In this document: positions 26,375 to 34,374 of the stretch, in pieces
Layout of the letters: each line of letters starts with the position of its first letter
Position numbering within the stretch: the stretch's first letter is position 1
NCBI RefSeq assembly: GCF_024448955.1
Contig: NZ_JAMOIH010000010.1
Location: 124,001-188,000 of the forward strand
Reading direction: 5' to 3'
DNA from: Stutzerimonas stutzeri
GTDB taxonomy: Bacteria > Pseudomonadota > Gammaproteobacteria > Pseudomonadales > Pseudomonadaceae
Length of the DNA stretch: 64,000 nucleotides
The notes under the pieces: generated by a model
What the model was told of the DNA's origin: nothing
Seen by the model: only the letters and a program-made list of their open reading frames with translations
Database searches by the model: none
Made by a program: the position numbers and the translations under genes

Positions 26375-26455
26375 GCTTCCACGTCTCGGCGCAAAAATCT
26401 CTGGCTTGCTTGCAGCAATCCATCCAGAACCACTCGCAGCAACATCCAACATGTA

Positions 26456-26486
26456 CCCAACCCTCTCCCTCCGGGAGAGGGTTGGG
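26456..26486. repeat. REP palindrome (family B), 14-bp stem
   Basis: CCCAACCCTCTCCC and its exact reverse complement are separated by TCC. A trailing GGGGTGAGGG (26499-26508) belongs to the same repeat family seen in many proteobacteria. It lies between the convergent anti-sigma and GST genes and could serve as a transcription terminator hairpin. Confidence 0.85.
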
Positions 26487-26548
26487 GCGCCCGGCATAGG
26501 GGTGAGGGCTGCTGTAATAAGCACAGAGCGCTCGAAAGAAAGTCCGTT

Positions 26549-27253
26549 TCACCCCCGTGGCGGAATGTTCAGCCCCTTGGCTACCGCAGGCCGCGCGACA
26601 AAAGCATCCAGCACGCGCTGCACATTGCTGAAGCGCTCGAATTCCACCAGCTCGCGCGCCTCGTAGAAACCCACCAGGTTGCGCACCCAGGGAAAGGTGG
26701 CGATGTCGGCGATGCTGTAGCGACCGCCCATGAGCCACTCGCGGCCTTCCAGACGCTTATCGAGCACGCCCAGCAGCCGCTGGGATTCTGCGACGTAACG
26801 ATCACGTGGACGCTTGTCCTCGTACTCCTTGCCAGCGAATTTGTGGAAGAAGCCGAGCTGGCCGAACATCGGCCCAACGCCGCCCATCTGGAACATCAGC
26901 CATTGGATCGTCTCGTAGCGGGCCGCCGTGTCCTCGGGCATGAGCTGGCCGGTCTTATCCGCCAGATACAGCAGAATCGCCCCGGATTCGAACAGTGCCA
27001 GCGGTTTGCCGTCCGGTCCGTTCGGGTCGAGGATCGCGGGGATCTTGTTGTTCGGGTTCAGCGAAAGATATTCCTGCGACAACTGATCGTTGGTCTCGAA
27101 GCTGACCAGGTGCGCCTCGTAGGGCAGGCCGGTCTCCTCCAGCATGATCGACGCCTTTACTCCGTTGGGCGTGGGCAGTGAGTAGAGCTGCAGGCGTTCC
27201 GGGTAGCTGGCAGGCCATTTCTGGGTGATGGGAAAGGCAGATAGATCGGACAT
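26549..27253 (-). CDS. Glutathione S-transferase (YghU/YfcG-like, nu class)
   Basis: 234 residues from the ATG at 27253. The thioredoxin-like N-terminal domain has LYSLPTPNGVKASIMLEETGLPYEAHLV, with the Thr-Pro-Asn used by nu-class GSTs instead of Tyr or Cys. The substrate-binding NNKIPAILDPNGPDGKPLALFESGAILLYLADK contains cis-Pro and the Glu-Ser glutathione site. The alpha-helical C-terminal domain follows (GRYSIADIATFPWVRNL). Nu-class enzymes reduce disulfide bonds and organic peroxides with bound glutathione. Divergent from the gntP-type permease gene. Confidence 0.88.
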   Translation of the reverse strand: MSDLSAFPITQKWPASYPERLQLYSLPTPNGVKASIMLEETGLPYEAHLVSFETNDQLSQEYLSLNPNNKIPAILDPNGPDGKPLALFESGAILLYLADKTGQLMPEDTAARYETIQWLMFQMGGVGPMFGQLGFFHKFAGKEYEDKRPRDRYVAESQRLLGVLDKRLEGREWLMGGRYSIADIATFPWVRNLVGFYEARELVEFERFSNVQRVLDAFVARPAVAKGLNIPPRG

Positions 27254-27470
27254 GCAGCATGCTCTCCGTACGATGGGGAATTGAGGATAGCTCACCCGTT
27301 GGCGCAGTTGGGTCGACTGGGGAACGAGGGCGCGGTTCTCAGTTGGTCGGGCCAGCCATTGCGCGGGCGCCTCGATGGCTTCGGCGTCGCCGACAAGCTG
27401 CACTATGCTCAACGCAGCGTAGGCGTTGCCGCCTGTCGCGTTCTGGAACCATCACACGAGGCGTTCGACC

Positions 27471-28838
27471 ATGGTGCTGATCCTCATTCTGTTGCTGCTG
27501 ATTGCCTTCATCGTGTATTCCACGGTGAGCTGGAAGCTGCATCCTTTCCTGGCCCTGCTGGCAGCCGCAATTCTTGCGGGCTTCGCCTATCAGGTGCCGA
27601 CTGCGGAAATCCTCAAAACGGTCGCCACCGGCTTCGGTGGCATCCTCGGCTACATCGGCATCGTCATCGCCCTGGGCACCATCATCGGCGTGATCCTCGA
27701 ACGCTCCGGCGCGGCGATCACCATGGCCGAAAGCGTGATTCGCCTGCTGGGCGAACGCTTCCCGACCCTGACGCTGTCTATCATCGGCTATCTGGTGTCG
27801 ATCCCGGTGTTCTGCGATTCCGGCTACGTCATCCTCAACTCGCTGAAAAATGCACTGGCGGCGCGAATGAAGGTCTCGGTGGTGGCGATGAGCGTGGCGC
27901 TGGCCACCGGCCTGTACGCCACTCACACCTTCGTGCCGCCAACGCCGGGCCCGATTGCCGCCGCAGGCAACCTGGGGTTGGAAGATTCGCTGGGGCTGGT
28001 GATTGCCGTCGGCCTTCTGGTGTCGGCAATCGCTGCGCTGGCCGGGATGCTCTGGGCCAACCGCTTTCTCAAGCAGGACGATCGCGAGCTGCTGGACGAA
28101 GCGCCGAGCGAGCTGCTCGCCGAAGACGTGGACTTCGACAGCCTGCGCGCCCGCTACGGCGTGTTGCCCAGCACCTGGCAGGCCTTTGCGCCGATCTTCA
28201 TTCCCATTGCGCTGATCTGTATCGGCTCGATCGTCGCGCTGCCGGGCAGGCCGCTGGGCGAAGGCGTCGTGTTCTCCGTGCTGAGTTTCCTCGGCCAGCC
28301 GGTGGCCGCACTACTGATCGGCCTGGGCTTCGCCTGCACGTTGCTCAAGGGCGAGAACAAGCGCCAGCAGTTCCATGATCAGGTTGCGGCTGGCATCGTC
28401 TCCGCGGCGCCGATTCTGCTGATCACCGGCGCTGGGGGTGCCTTTGGCGCAATGCTGAAGATCACGCCGCTAGGCGATTACCTGGGCCAGAGCTTGTCGG
28501 CGCTGGGTATCGGTTTGTTCATGCCCTTCATCGTCTCCGCCGCACTGAAGACTGCGCAGGGTTCCACCACCGTTGCGCTGGTCACCACCTCGGCAATGGT
28601 CGCGCCGCTGCTGGGCAGCCTCGGTCTGGATAGCGAAATGGGCCGGGTGCTCACGGTAATGGCCATTGGCGCGGGCGGTATGACCGTGTCCCATGCCAAC
28701 GACAGCTTCTTCTGGGTCGTCTCGCAGTTCAGTCGGATGAAGGTATCCACCGCCTACCGCGCGCAGACCATGGCGACGTTGGTTCAAGGCGTGGTGGGTA
28801 TGACGGTGGTCTGGCTGTTGGGGCTGGTGCTGCTCTAA
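27471..28838 (+). CDS. GntP-family gluconate-type H+ symporter
   Basis: 455 residues from the ATG at 27471; an in-frame ATG at 27426 adds a non-hydrophobic leader. About twelve transmembrane helices. Family motifs include GFGGILGYIGIVIALGTIIGVILERSGAA, IPVFCDSGYVILNSL, ATHTFVPPTPGPIAAA and the C-terminal AGGMTVSHANDSFFWVV. GntP members carry gluconate, fructuronate, glycerate or D-serine (DsdX). No sugar-acid catabolic gene lies nearby to decide between them. Ends 14 bp before a long hairpin shared with the convergent peptidase gene. Confidence 0.88.
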   Translation: MVLILILLLLIAFIVYSTVSWKLHPFLALLAAAILAGFAYQVPTAEILKTVATGFGGILGYIGIVIALGTIIGVILERSGAAITMAESVIRLLGERFPTLTLSIIGYLVSIPVFCDSGYVILNSLKNALAARMKVSVVAMSVALATGLYATHTFVPPTPGPIAAAGNLGLEDSLGLVIAVGLLVSAIAALAGMLWANRFLKQDDRELLDEAPSELLAEDVDFDSLRARYGVLPSTWQAFAPIFIPIALICIGSIVALPGRPLGEGVVFSVLSFLGQPVAALLIGLGFACTLLKGENKRQQFHDQVAAGIVSAAPILLITGAGGAFGAMLKITPLGDYLGQSLSALGIGLFMPFIVSAALKTAQGSTTVALVTTSAMVAPLLGSLGLDSEMGRVLTVMAIGAGGMTVSHANDSFFWVVSQFSRMKVSTAYRAQTMATLVQGVVGMTVVWLLGLVLL

Positions 28839-28852
28839 GGCTTCGCGTTGAC

Positions 28853-28888
28853 GAGCCAGACCGGATGCAAGTGGCTCCGGTCTGGCTC
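28853..28888. terminator. Bidirectional terminator hairpin between gntP-type and M20 peptidase genes
   Basis: A perfect 13-bp stem (GAGCCAGACCGGA / TCCGGTCTGGCTC) with a 10-nt loop between two convergent stop codons. There is no T-tract on either side, so termination may be rho-assisted. Confidence 0.65.
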
Positions 28889-28898
28889 GAGCTTCCGA

Positions 28899-30146
28899 CT
28901 AGCGGGACTCGTTCTCGCCGGACAGTGTTTTGATCATCGCCACCGTCAAATACAGGCGCGGCGCGATGCTGGCAAGTTCCAGGTATTCCTCGTCCGAATG
29001 CAGGCCAGCACCAACCACACCCATAGTTTCCAGCACGGCTGGCTTGTCGCTGTCAGGCACGTAGGCATAGCCGGCATCGGTGCCGAAGCGCATGGCGATG
29101 GGCTCAATGGTCTTGCCTATTTCGCCGTAGAGCTTCTGCGCCGTCTCGGCTAATTGATCCGAGCCGGCGTTCTTCGCCAGCGGCGGACGACCCTTGTCGA
29201 TGCGCAATTCCACCGTGGTGTCGTCGATCAGCTTGTCTTTGATGATGCGCTGGGCATCGGCCAGGACGCGGTCGTACTCGCTCAGGTCCGAATAGCGCAT
29301 GTCGGCTTCGGCGGCGGCGCTGTCGGGGATGATGTTGCGCTTCTCGCCGCCTTTGATCATGGTCCAGTTCACCGTGGTGCCTTTGTCCGGATCGCCCAGA
29401 TCCTTGAGCTGAACCAACTGATGCGCCAGCTCCATTACCGCATTGCGGCCTTCCTCGGGGGCGGAGCCGGCATGGGAGGATTTGCCCTTCACCTCCAGCA
29501 TCACGGCGTTGATGCCGTTGGTGGCGATGGTCACAGCATCCTTGTCCGGCGGCTCGTAGGAAAAGACGTAATCATGCTTGCGGGCGAGCTCGGCGATGAT
29601 CTTCTTCGAGCCCGACGAGCCCATTTCCTCATCTGGATTGAACAGCACGGTGATGGTGCCGTAGTCATCGAAGTTCTGCTCCTTCAGCAGCTTCAACGAG
29701 TGCAGGATCATCGCGACACCGCCTTTGGCGTCCGCGACGCCTGGCCCGTATGCGCGCTGTTCATCCATGCGGAAAGGGCGTTCGGCGGCGGTGCCTTCGG
29801 CAAATACCGTGTCGTAATGGACCATCAACAGGAAGTTCTTCGTGCCCGAGCCTTCCAGCGTACCGACGATGTTGTCGCCAGCTGAGGGCGTTGCGGGCGT
29901 GGCCGTAACCTCGGCACCCAGCGCTTCGAGCCGTTCGACCAGCATTTGGCTGACCGTGGCGAGCCCTTGTTGCTGGCCGGTCCCGGTATCGACCGCCACA
30001 AGCGCTTTCAGAGTTTCCAGATAGGCCGGCTGCTCCGTTTCGGCCTGCTTGAGCAGCTCGCTGGGCTGAAAATCGGCCGCGAGGGCAGGAAGGGTGAACA
30101 AGCCGAGCGCGAGAGCGGCGGCGATGGACGAGCATCGTGCGGACAT
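28899..30146 (-). CDS. Periplasmic M20 glutamate carboxypeptidase (CPG2-like)
   Basis: 415 residues, the length of carboxypeptidase G2 from Pseudomonas sp. RS-16. A signal peptide (MSARCSSIAAALALGLFTLPALA) precedes the mature enzyme. Two-zinc M20 ligands: H in MVHYDTVF, the bridging D in GVADAKGGVA, E-E in NPDEEMGSSGS with the catalytic Glu first, E in SYEPP and the late H in GAGLHSDEEYLEL. The dimerisation domain lies at about 210-325 (LEVKGKSSHAGSAPEEGRNAV). It removes C-terminal glutamate from folates or peptides. It converges on the gntP-type gene. Confidence 0.9.
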   Translation of the reverse strand: MSARCSSIAAALALGLFTLPALAADFQPSELLKQAETEQPAYLETLKALVAVDTGTGQQQGLATVSQMLVERLEALGAEVTATPATPSAGDNIVGTLEGSGTKNFLLMVHYDTVFAEGTAAERPFRMDEQRAYGPGVADAKGGVAMILHSLKLLKEQNFDDYGTITVLFNPDEEMGSSGSKKIIAELARKHDYVFSYEPPDKDAVTIATNGINAVMLEVKGKSSHAGSAPEEGRNAVMELAHQLVQLKDLGDPDKGTTVNWTMIKGGEKRNIIPDSAAAEADMRYSDLSEYDRVLADAQRIIKDKLIDDTTVELRIDKGRPPLAKNAGSDQLAETAQKLYGEIGKTIEPIAMRFGTDAGYAYVPDSDKPAVLETMGVVGAGLHSDEEYLELASIAPRLYLTVAMIKTLSGENESR

Positions 30147-30231
30147 GGAGGGCCTCGTTCATTTTTGTGGTTATCGAGGATGAGAGGCCCAGCAAGCGCG
30201 CATGTTCCGCCAATCAGGCGAGTCGGCTTGG

Positions 30232-30927
30232 TCAGGTTTCGGTGTTGGCGCCGTACAGCCGCTTGCTCCAGTCCTCCACGGTGCGCTCTTGCAGACGGCG
30301 CTCCACTAGCTTGCGCCAGGACGGTACCAGTGGCAGCTCGCTCAGTTCATGCAGGGCCGTCTGGTCCAGCGTGCGCTGATAAAGCACTTCCAGCACCCGG
30401 GTCAGCGACCAGCGCGGGAAAGGGCGGTGTTCGAGTATGAGCAGCTGCCCGGCTTCGAGCGCGCCGGGTTCGAGCACCTTGTAGTACCAGCCGGTCATGC
30501 CGCTCTGTTGCATACGCAGCGCCATGTCCGGGATGCCGAAGCGATCATTTAGCTTCCAGCAGGGCTGGCGCGTCTGCACCACTTCCAGCCGTGCGTCGCC
30601 GCAGCGCAGGACATCTCCGAGGCACAGATCCGCCTCGCTGAGCCCCCGGGTGCTGACGTTCTCGCCGAAGGCGCCTGGTTGCTCCAGCAGCTGCAGGGCA
30701 CCGAGCTGCTCGCGCCAGAGGGCGTAGTGTTCGTATGCATAGTGGTGCACGGCTTTGTTCACGCCGCCATGCACCTTTAGGTCGCCCTGCTCATCGCCTT
30801 CCAGTCCTTCGAAACCCACCGGGACCGGGCCGGCGACCGCGTGCTTGGCGATGGCGCTGCGGGTGCCGGGGCGGGTGTAGGGGACGGCCTTGCCGACCAG
30901 TAATTGCTCGATCCTTGCCAGCTGCAT
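30232..30927 (-). CDS. MOSC-domain protein (YiiM-like)
   Basis: 231 residues. MOSC core: GFEGLEGDEQGDLKVHGGVNKAVHHYAYEHY, GAFGENVSTRGLSEADLCLGDVLRCGDARLEVVQTRQPCWKLNDRF. The cysteine in QPCWKL is the conserved candidate molybdenum ligand. A C-terminal three-helix region (about 165-231) matches the 3-alpha domain of YiiM-type proteins. YiiM of E. coli reduces 6-N-hydroxylaminopurine using a molybdenum cofactor; the role here is by homology only. Single gene. Confidence 0.9.
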   Translation of the reverse strand: MQLARIEQLLVGKAVPYTRPGTRSAIAKHAVAGPVPVGFEGLEGDEQGDLKVHGGVNKAVHHYAYEHYALWREQLGALQLLEQPGAFGENVSTRGLSEADLCLGDVLRCGDARLEVVQTRQPCWKLNDRFGIPDMALRMQQSGMTGWYYKVLEPGALEAGQLLILEHRPFPRWSLTRVLEVLYQRTLDQTALHELSELPLVPSWRKLVERRLQERTVEDWSKRLYGANTET

Positions 30928-30993
30928 TGGCGCTCCGGACGTTCATCGTGAAAGGCGCGATTGTGCCTCAAACGTCGGCCCGGAACGCTCCTA

Positions 30994-31209
30994 TCAGGCC
31001 TTCCAGATGTAAGGCGGTTCCGGCTCTTCAGCAGGACGAACCACACGTTCGCAGACCAGCCCGGTTTCGGCCGTCATCTGCCGGGCGGCTTCGGGATCGT
31101 CGGCGAAGGGCAGCAGGGCCGTCTGCTCCGCGTCGTGGCTGGATAGATTCGTCAGGCTCAGCGCCGCGCCCAGCAGCGCTATCACGGTGAAGAAGATCAG
31201 CATCGCCAT
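30994..31209 (-). CDS. Small membrane protein encoded after orphan ccoN
   Basis: 71 residues. The ATG at 31209 is only 3 nt after the ccoN stop codon, inside a GGGGTAA that can act as the ribosome site, so translation is coupled. One N-terminal transmembrane helix (MAMLIFFTVIALLGAALSLTNL), then an acidic, periplasmic-looking tail with one Cys (ETGLVCERVVRP) and the end PPYIWKA. No known domain. Orphan ccoN genes in other pseudomonads also have a small unnamed neighbour (from memory, PA4134 next to ccoN4), so this may be an accessory or assembly subunit like CcoM or CcoQ, though it resembles neither in sequence. Confidence 0.75.
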   Translation of the reverse strand: MAMLIFFTVIALLGAALSLTNLSSHDAEQTALLPFADDPEAARQMTAETGLVCERVVRPAEEPEPPYIWKA

Positions 31210-31212
31210 GGT

Positions 31213-32661
31213 TTACCCCGCCGTGACCAGATTGGGAATTGGCGCCTGAACGGCATTGTCGCCAGCGCGCACAGTGCGCCAGGTGTTATAGGCCATCAGC
31301 AGCATGCCGAAGGCGAACAGCCCGCCGCCGATCATGCGTACCACGTAGCCGGGATGGCTGGCTTCCAAGGCTTCGACGAAGGAGTAGGTGAGGGTGCCGT
31401 CTTCGTTGATCGCACGCCACATCAGGCCTTGGGTGATGCCGTTGACCCACATCGAGGCGATGTAAAGCACGGTGCCGATGGTGCTTAGCCAGAAGTGCGC
31501 GTTGATCAGGCCGACGCTGTGCATCTGCTCGCGTCCCCAGAGCTTCGGAATCATGTGGTAGAGCGTGCCGATGCTGATCATCGCCACCCAGCCGAGCGCG
31601 CCGGCATGCACATGGCCGATGGTCCAGTCGGTGTAGTGGGACAGCGCGTTGACGGTCTTGATGGCCATCATCGGACCTTCGAAGGTCGACATGCCGTAGA
31701 ACGCCAGCGATACCACCAAAAAGCGCAGGATCGGGTCGGTGCGCAACTTATGCCAGGCGCCCGAGAGGGTCATCATGCCGTTGATCATGCCGCCCCAGCT
31801 TGGCGCGAGCAGGATGATCGACATCACCATGCCCAGGCTTTGCGCCCAGTCCGGCAGTGCGGTGTAGTGCAGGTGGTGCGGGCCGGCCCAAATGTACAGG
31901 CTGATGATCGCCCAGAAATGCACGATGGACAGCCGGTAGGAATAGATCGGCCGCTCCGCCTGTTTCGGCACGAAGTAATACATCATCCCGAGGAAACCCA
32001 CCGAGAGAATGAAGCCCACCACGCTGTGCCCATACCACCACTGCACCATGGCATCGGTGGCGCCCGAATATATCGGATAAGACTTGAGCAGTGTCACCGG
32101 CACCAGCATGTGATTGACGATGTGTACCATCGCCGTGACGATGATGAACGCACCGTAGAACCAGTTGCCGACGTAGATATGGCTGACCGTGCGCTTGGCG
32201 ATGGTGCCGAAGAACAGCCATGTGTAGGCGATCCACACGAAGGTGACCAGCAAGGCGATGGGCCATTCCATCTCAGCGTATTCCTTGGAGGTGGTGTAGC
32301 CCAGCGGGTAGCTGATCAGCATCGCCACGATCGCCGTCTGCCAGCCCCAGAACACGAAGCTCGCCACGCCGTCGGAAATCACGCGCACCCGGCTGGTGCG
32401 CTGCACGACGTACAGGGACGTGGCAAACAGCGCGTTGCCACCGAACGCGAAGATCACCAGATTGGTGTGCAACGGTCGGATGCGGCCAAAGCTGGTCCAG
32501 GGAAGGTCGAAATTCAGTTGCGGCCACACTAGTTGGGCCGCGATGAACACACCCATGCCCATGCCGAGGATGCCCCAAATCAGGGTCATCAAGGTGAACT
32601 GGCGGACGATGCGGTAGTTGTAGGTTTCGCCAGACGAGCCGGCAGGAATCACTCGGGACAT
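31213..32661 (-). CDS. ccoN: Orphan cbb3-type cytochrome c oxidase catalytic subunit CcoN
   Basis: 482 residues from the ATG at 32661; GGAAA is upstream, and an earlier ATG at 32694 lacks support. Twelve transmembrane helices. Haem and copper ligands: H in [14 protein letters not shown], the CuB site [10 protein letters not shown] with GPHHLHYT, and [12 protein letters not shown] carrying the high- and low-spin haem histidines. CcoN is the haem b/CuB subunit of the high-affinity terminal oxidase. No ccoO, ccoP or ccoQ follows, only a 71-residue membrane protein. Orphan CcoN isoforms in P. aeruginosa exchange into the main complexes and alter inhibitor tolerance. No perfect ANR box was found upstream. 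Confidence 0.93.
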   Translation of the reverse strand: MSRVIPAGSSGETYNYRIVRQFTLMTLIWGILGMGMGVFIAAQLVWPQLNFDLPWTSFGRIRPLHTNLVIFAFGGNALFATSLYVVQRTSRVRVISDGVASFVFWGWQTAIVAMLISYPLGYTTSKEYAEMEWPIALLVTFVWIAYTWLFFGTIAKRTVSHIYVGNWFYGAFIIVTAMVHIVNHMLVPVTLLKSYPIYSGATDAMVQWWYGHSVVGFILSVGFLGMMYYFVPKQAERPIYSYRLSIVHFWAIISLYIWAGPHHLHYTALPDWAQSLGMVMSIILLAPSWGGMINGMMTLSGAWHKLRTDPILRFLVVSLAFYGMSTFEGPMMAIKTVNALSHYTDWTIGHVHAGALGWVAMISIGTLYHMIPKLWGREQMHSVGLINAHFWLSTIGTVLYIASMWVNGITQGLMWRAINEDGTLTYSFVEALEASHPGYVVRMIGGGLFAFGMLLMAYNTWRTVRAGDNAVQAPIPNLVTAG

Positions 32662-33022
32662 GAAATTTCCAGATGCACGCAAGGAGGTTTGCAAGGTTTC
32701 GTTCAGCCTTTACGCCTCGTGGGCTTCCTCTGCGGGGGCCTCGTTGCGAGTCGTACCTGGCGCCATGCGAGCGCTGAAGGTGAACGCCAGGCAGTGTGAT
32801 CTTCCTGTTTGGTCTAGGCAAAGGAATAATAATGAACGTTAAATGCATTTATTTTTATTTATCATGTGGCCGGCCTCGGATGCTTTAAGGGCAATCCAGC
32901 GGCGGCGAAGCAAAAAGACTGCACCGTCGCGGCAGGATTTTTCATTGTTGGTCGCTGTTGACATGCCGCTAGCATGGTTCCGGCCAGCTGCAGGCTGATC
33001 ACCGAACAAGGAAAAGAAAGAG
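32662..33022. other. Divergent intergenic region between ccoN and the DUF6306-like gene
   Basis: About 360 bp without a gene. It contains an AT-rich segment at 32825-32870, the likely ccoN promoter zone, and a TTGACA at 32958-32963 pointing toward the plus-strand gene but without a good -10 at 17 bp. I searched by eye for TTGAT-N4-ATCAA (ANR/FNR) and saw no good match. The minus-strand frame crossing here is serine/arginine-rich shadow sequence. Confidence 0.5.
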
Positions 33023-33460
33023 ATGACTGTGGAATCGTTAGGAATCGAGCGGGAGCGCCTGATCGAGGCGCTCGATGAGCTGTTGAGCGCTGAGCGGGCC
33101 GGGGCACAGGTTGCCCATGCCAGCCTCGCGGAAGCCAAGGGAGACCTGCAGCGTAGTGTGCTGGCGCAGGTGCATCGTGGCGAAGCCGATAGTTGCCGGC
33201 GATTGCGAGATTGCTTGCTGATGCTGGATGCCGGGCCGGGGCACGAGCGCGGCGCCTTCTACGAAAAATGCATGGCGATCGCCGATCTGGGCGAGCGCCT
33301 GGCGCTGGTCGACCGAGGCCAGAAATGGGTGATTCGAAAACTCGAGGCGCTGCTTCAGGACGTCACTCATCCGCAGATTCGTCAGGAGCTGGAGGCCGTG
33401 CTCCGCACCCATGAAATCAACAGCGATGACTATGCCGCCAAGGCGGAGGAATTGCGTTAG
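33023..33460 (+). CDS. Ferritin-like helical protein (DUF6306-like), function unknown
   Basis: 145 residues, nearly all helical. AAGGAAAAGAAAGAG lies just upstream of the ATG. Glu/His-spaced segments such as LIEALDELLSAERAGAQVAH, HRGEADSCRRLRDCLL and LEAVLRTHEINSDDYA resemble ferritin-like bundles. This is consistent with the DUF6306 family, sometimes described as nitrate-response-like or metal-binding, but I cannot prove metal ligands. The gene stands opposite orphan ccoN and ends before a REP pair. Confidence 0.65.
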   Translation: MTVESLGIERERLIEALDELLSAERAGAQVAHASLAEAKGDLQRSVLAQVHRGEADSCRRLRDCLLMLDAGPGHERGAFYEKCMAIADLGERLALVDRGQKWVIRKLEALLQDVTHPQIRQELEAVLRTHEINSDDYAAKAEELR

Positions 33461-33531
33461 GCGTCTCGCAGATTTTGTCGAGGCGCAATGGCGGTGCTGC
33501 TCCGGCGGCGCACTACTCATTTCAAAGCTCG

Positions 33532-33600
33532 CGGTGCGCGGAGCGCACCCTACAGACTTGGCGGGTGCAGATGCTTTTGTAGGATGCGCTTTGCGCACCA
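33532..33600. repeat. REP-like inverted pair (family A)
   Basis: The left arm (33532-33553) is identical to the right arm of the 6592-6651 element. The right arm (33579-33600, GTAGGATGCGCTTTGCGCAC...) is its degenerate reverse complement. They are separated by 25 bp in the gap before the HIT gene. Confidence 0.75.
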
Positions 33601-33728
33601 AGGTGATCCGAGTTCTGGCTGTTCTGGGCACGAGGTAGACGTGGCTTTGCTATCGGACATCGGCCACGATTCGGTTTACTACTTCTGACCGGTATGGTCT
33701 GCCTTCCCATTCGTCCTGGAGAAAATCG

Positions 33729-34172
33729 GTGTCCCTGATCACGCCCTACGACCCGCAGAACATCTTTGCTCAGATCATTCGGGGCGATGCGCCTTGCTAC
33801 AAGCTCTACGAGGATGACGACGTGCTCGCCTTTCTCGATCTGTTTCCGCAATCCTTTGGCCATACGTTGGTGATTCCAAAGCGCTCCGCTGCCTGCAACA
33901 TCCTCGATGTGGATACCGAGGCGTTGTGCAAAGTGATGGCGGTTGTGCAGAAGCTCACCCGTGTGATCGTCGATGAATTGCAGCCCGATGGCGTGCAGAT
34001 CGCGCAGTTCAATGGCGCGCCGGCGGGGCAGACGGTGTTTCATATTCACGTGCATATCGTTCCGCGATACACGGGCGAGGGCTTGGGCATCCATGCAGCG
34101 GGCAAGGCCGAACCGGAGGCGCTGGAGAGATTGCAAGCGCGGCTGGTGCAGCGGTTGGCGCAGCGAGCGTAG
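33729..34172 (+). CDS. HIT-family nucleotide-binding hydrolase
   Basis: 147 residues starting with a GTG at 33729 (TGGAG about 8 nt upstream). HIT domain: NIFAQIIRGDAPCYKLYEDDDVLAFLDLFPQSFGHTLVIPKR at the start and the histidine triad QTVFHIHVHIVPRY with H105, H107 and H109. It acts on AMP-linked nucleotides such as Ap4A, adenosine phosphoramidates or similar. The stop codon TAG is the first part of a repeat (GTAGGGTGGGCT), so the 3' end of the gene is defined by the repeat insertion. Confidence 0.92.
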   Translation: MSLITPYDPQNIFAQIIRGDAPCYKLYEDDDVLAFLDLFPQSFGHTLVIPKRSAACNILDVDTEALCKVMAVVQKLTRVIVDELQPDGVQIAQFNGAPAGQTVFHIHVHIVPRYTGEGLGIHAAGKAEPEALERLQARLVQRLAQRA

Positions 34173-34362
34173 GGTGGGCTGGGCGACTCTTCGCTTAACA
34201 CCACTACGACCGAGGCGCTTCTGTGGTGGGCTAAAGCCCACCCTACGGCCCATCGAGAGATAGCAGCCATCAGGGTCTCAATGCGTGACCAATGTCGGGT
34301 GGGCTTCAGCCCACCACAGGTAGCTTCGCTGGTGGGCTAAAGCGGAGCACCGCCCGACCCAT
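34169..34362. repeat. Cluster of GTGGGCT...AGCCCAC palindromes (family C)
   Basis: At least three related palindromes occur: GTAGGGTGGGCT at 34169-34180, GTGGTGGGCTAAAGCCCACC at 34223-34242, and GGTGGGCTTCAGCCCACC at 34298-34315 followed by GGTGGGCTAAAGCGGAGCAC at 34330-34349. The last unit matches the element at 40402-40490. The cluster fills the space between the convergent HIT and DUF445 genes. Confidence 0.75.
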
Positions 34363-34374
34363 CCTTCAACCTAC

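Noticed and set aside
32662..33022. ANR/FNR box before orphan ccoN
   Set aside because: No TTGAT-N4-ATCAA with at most two mismatches found by eye, although orphan oxidase genes are often oxygen-regulated.
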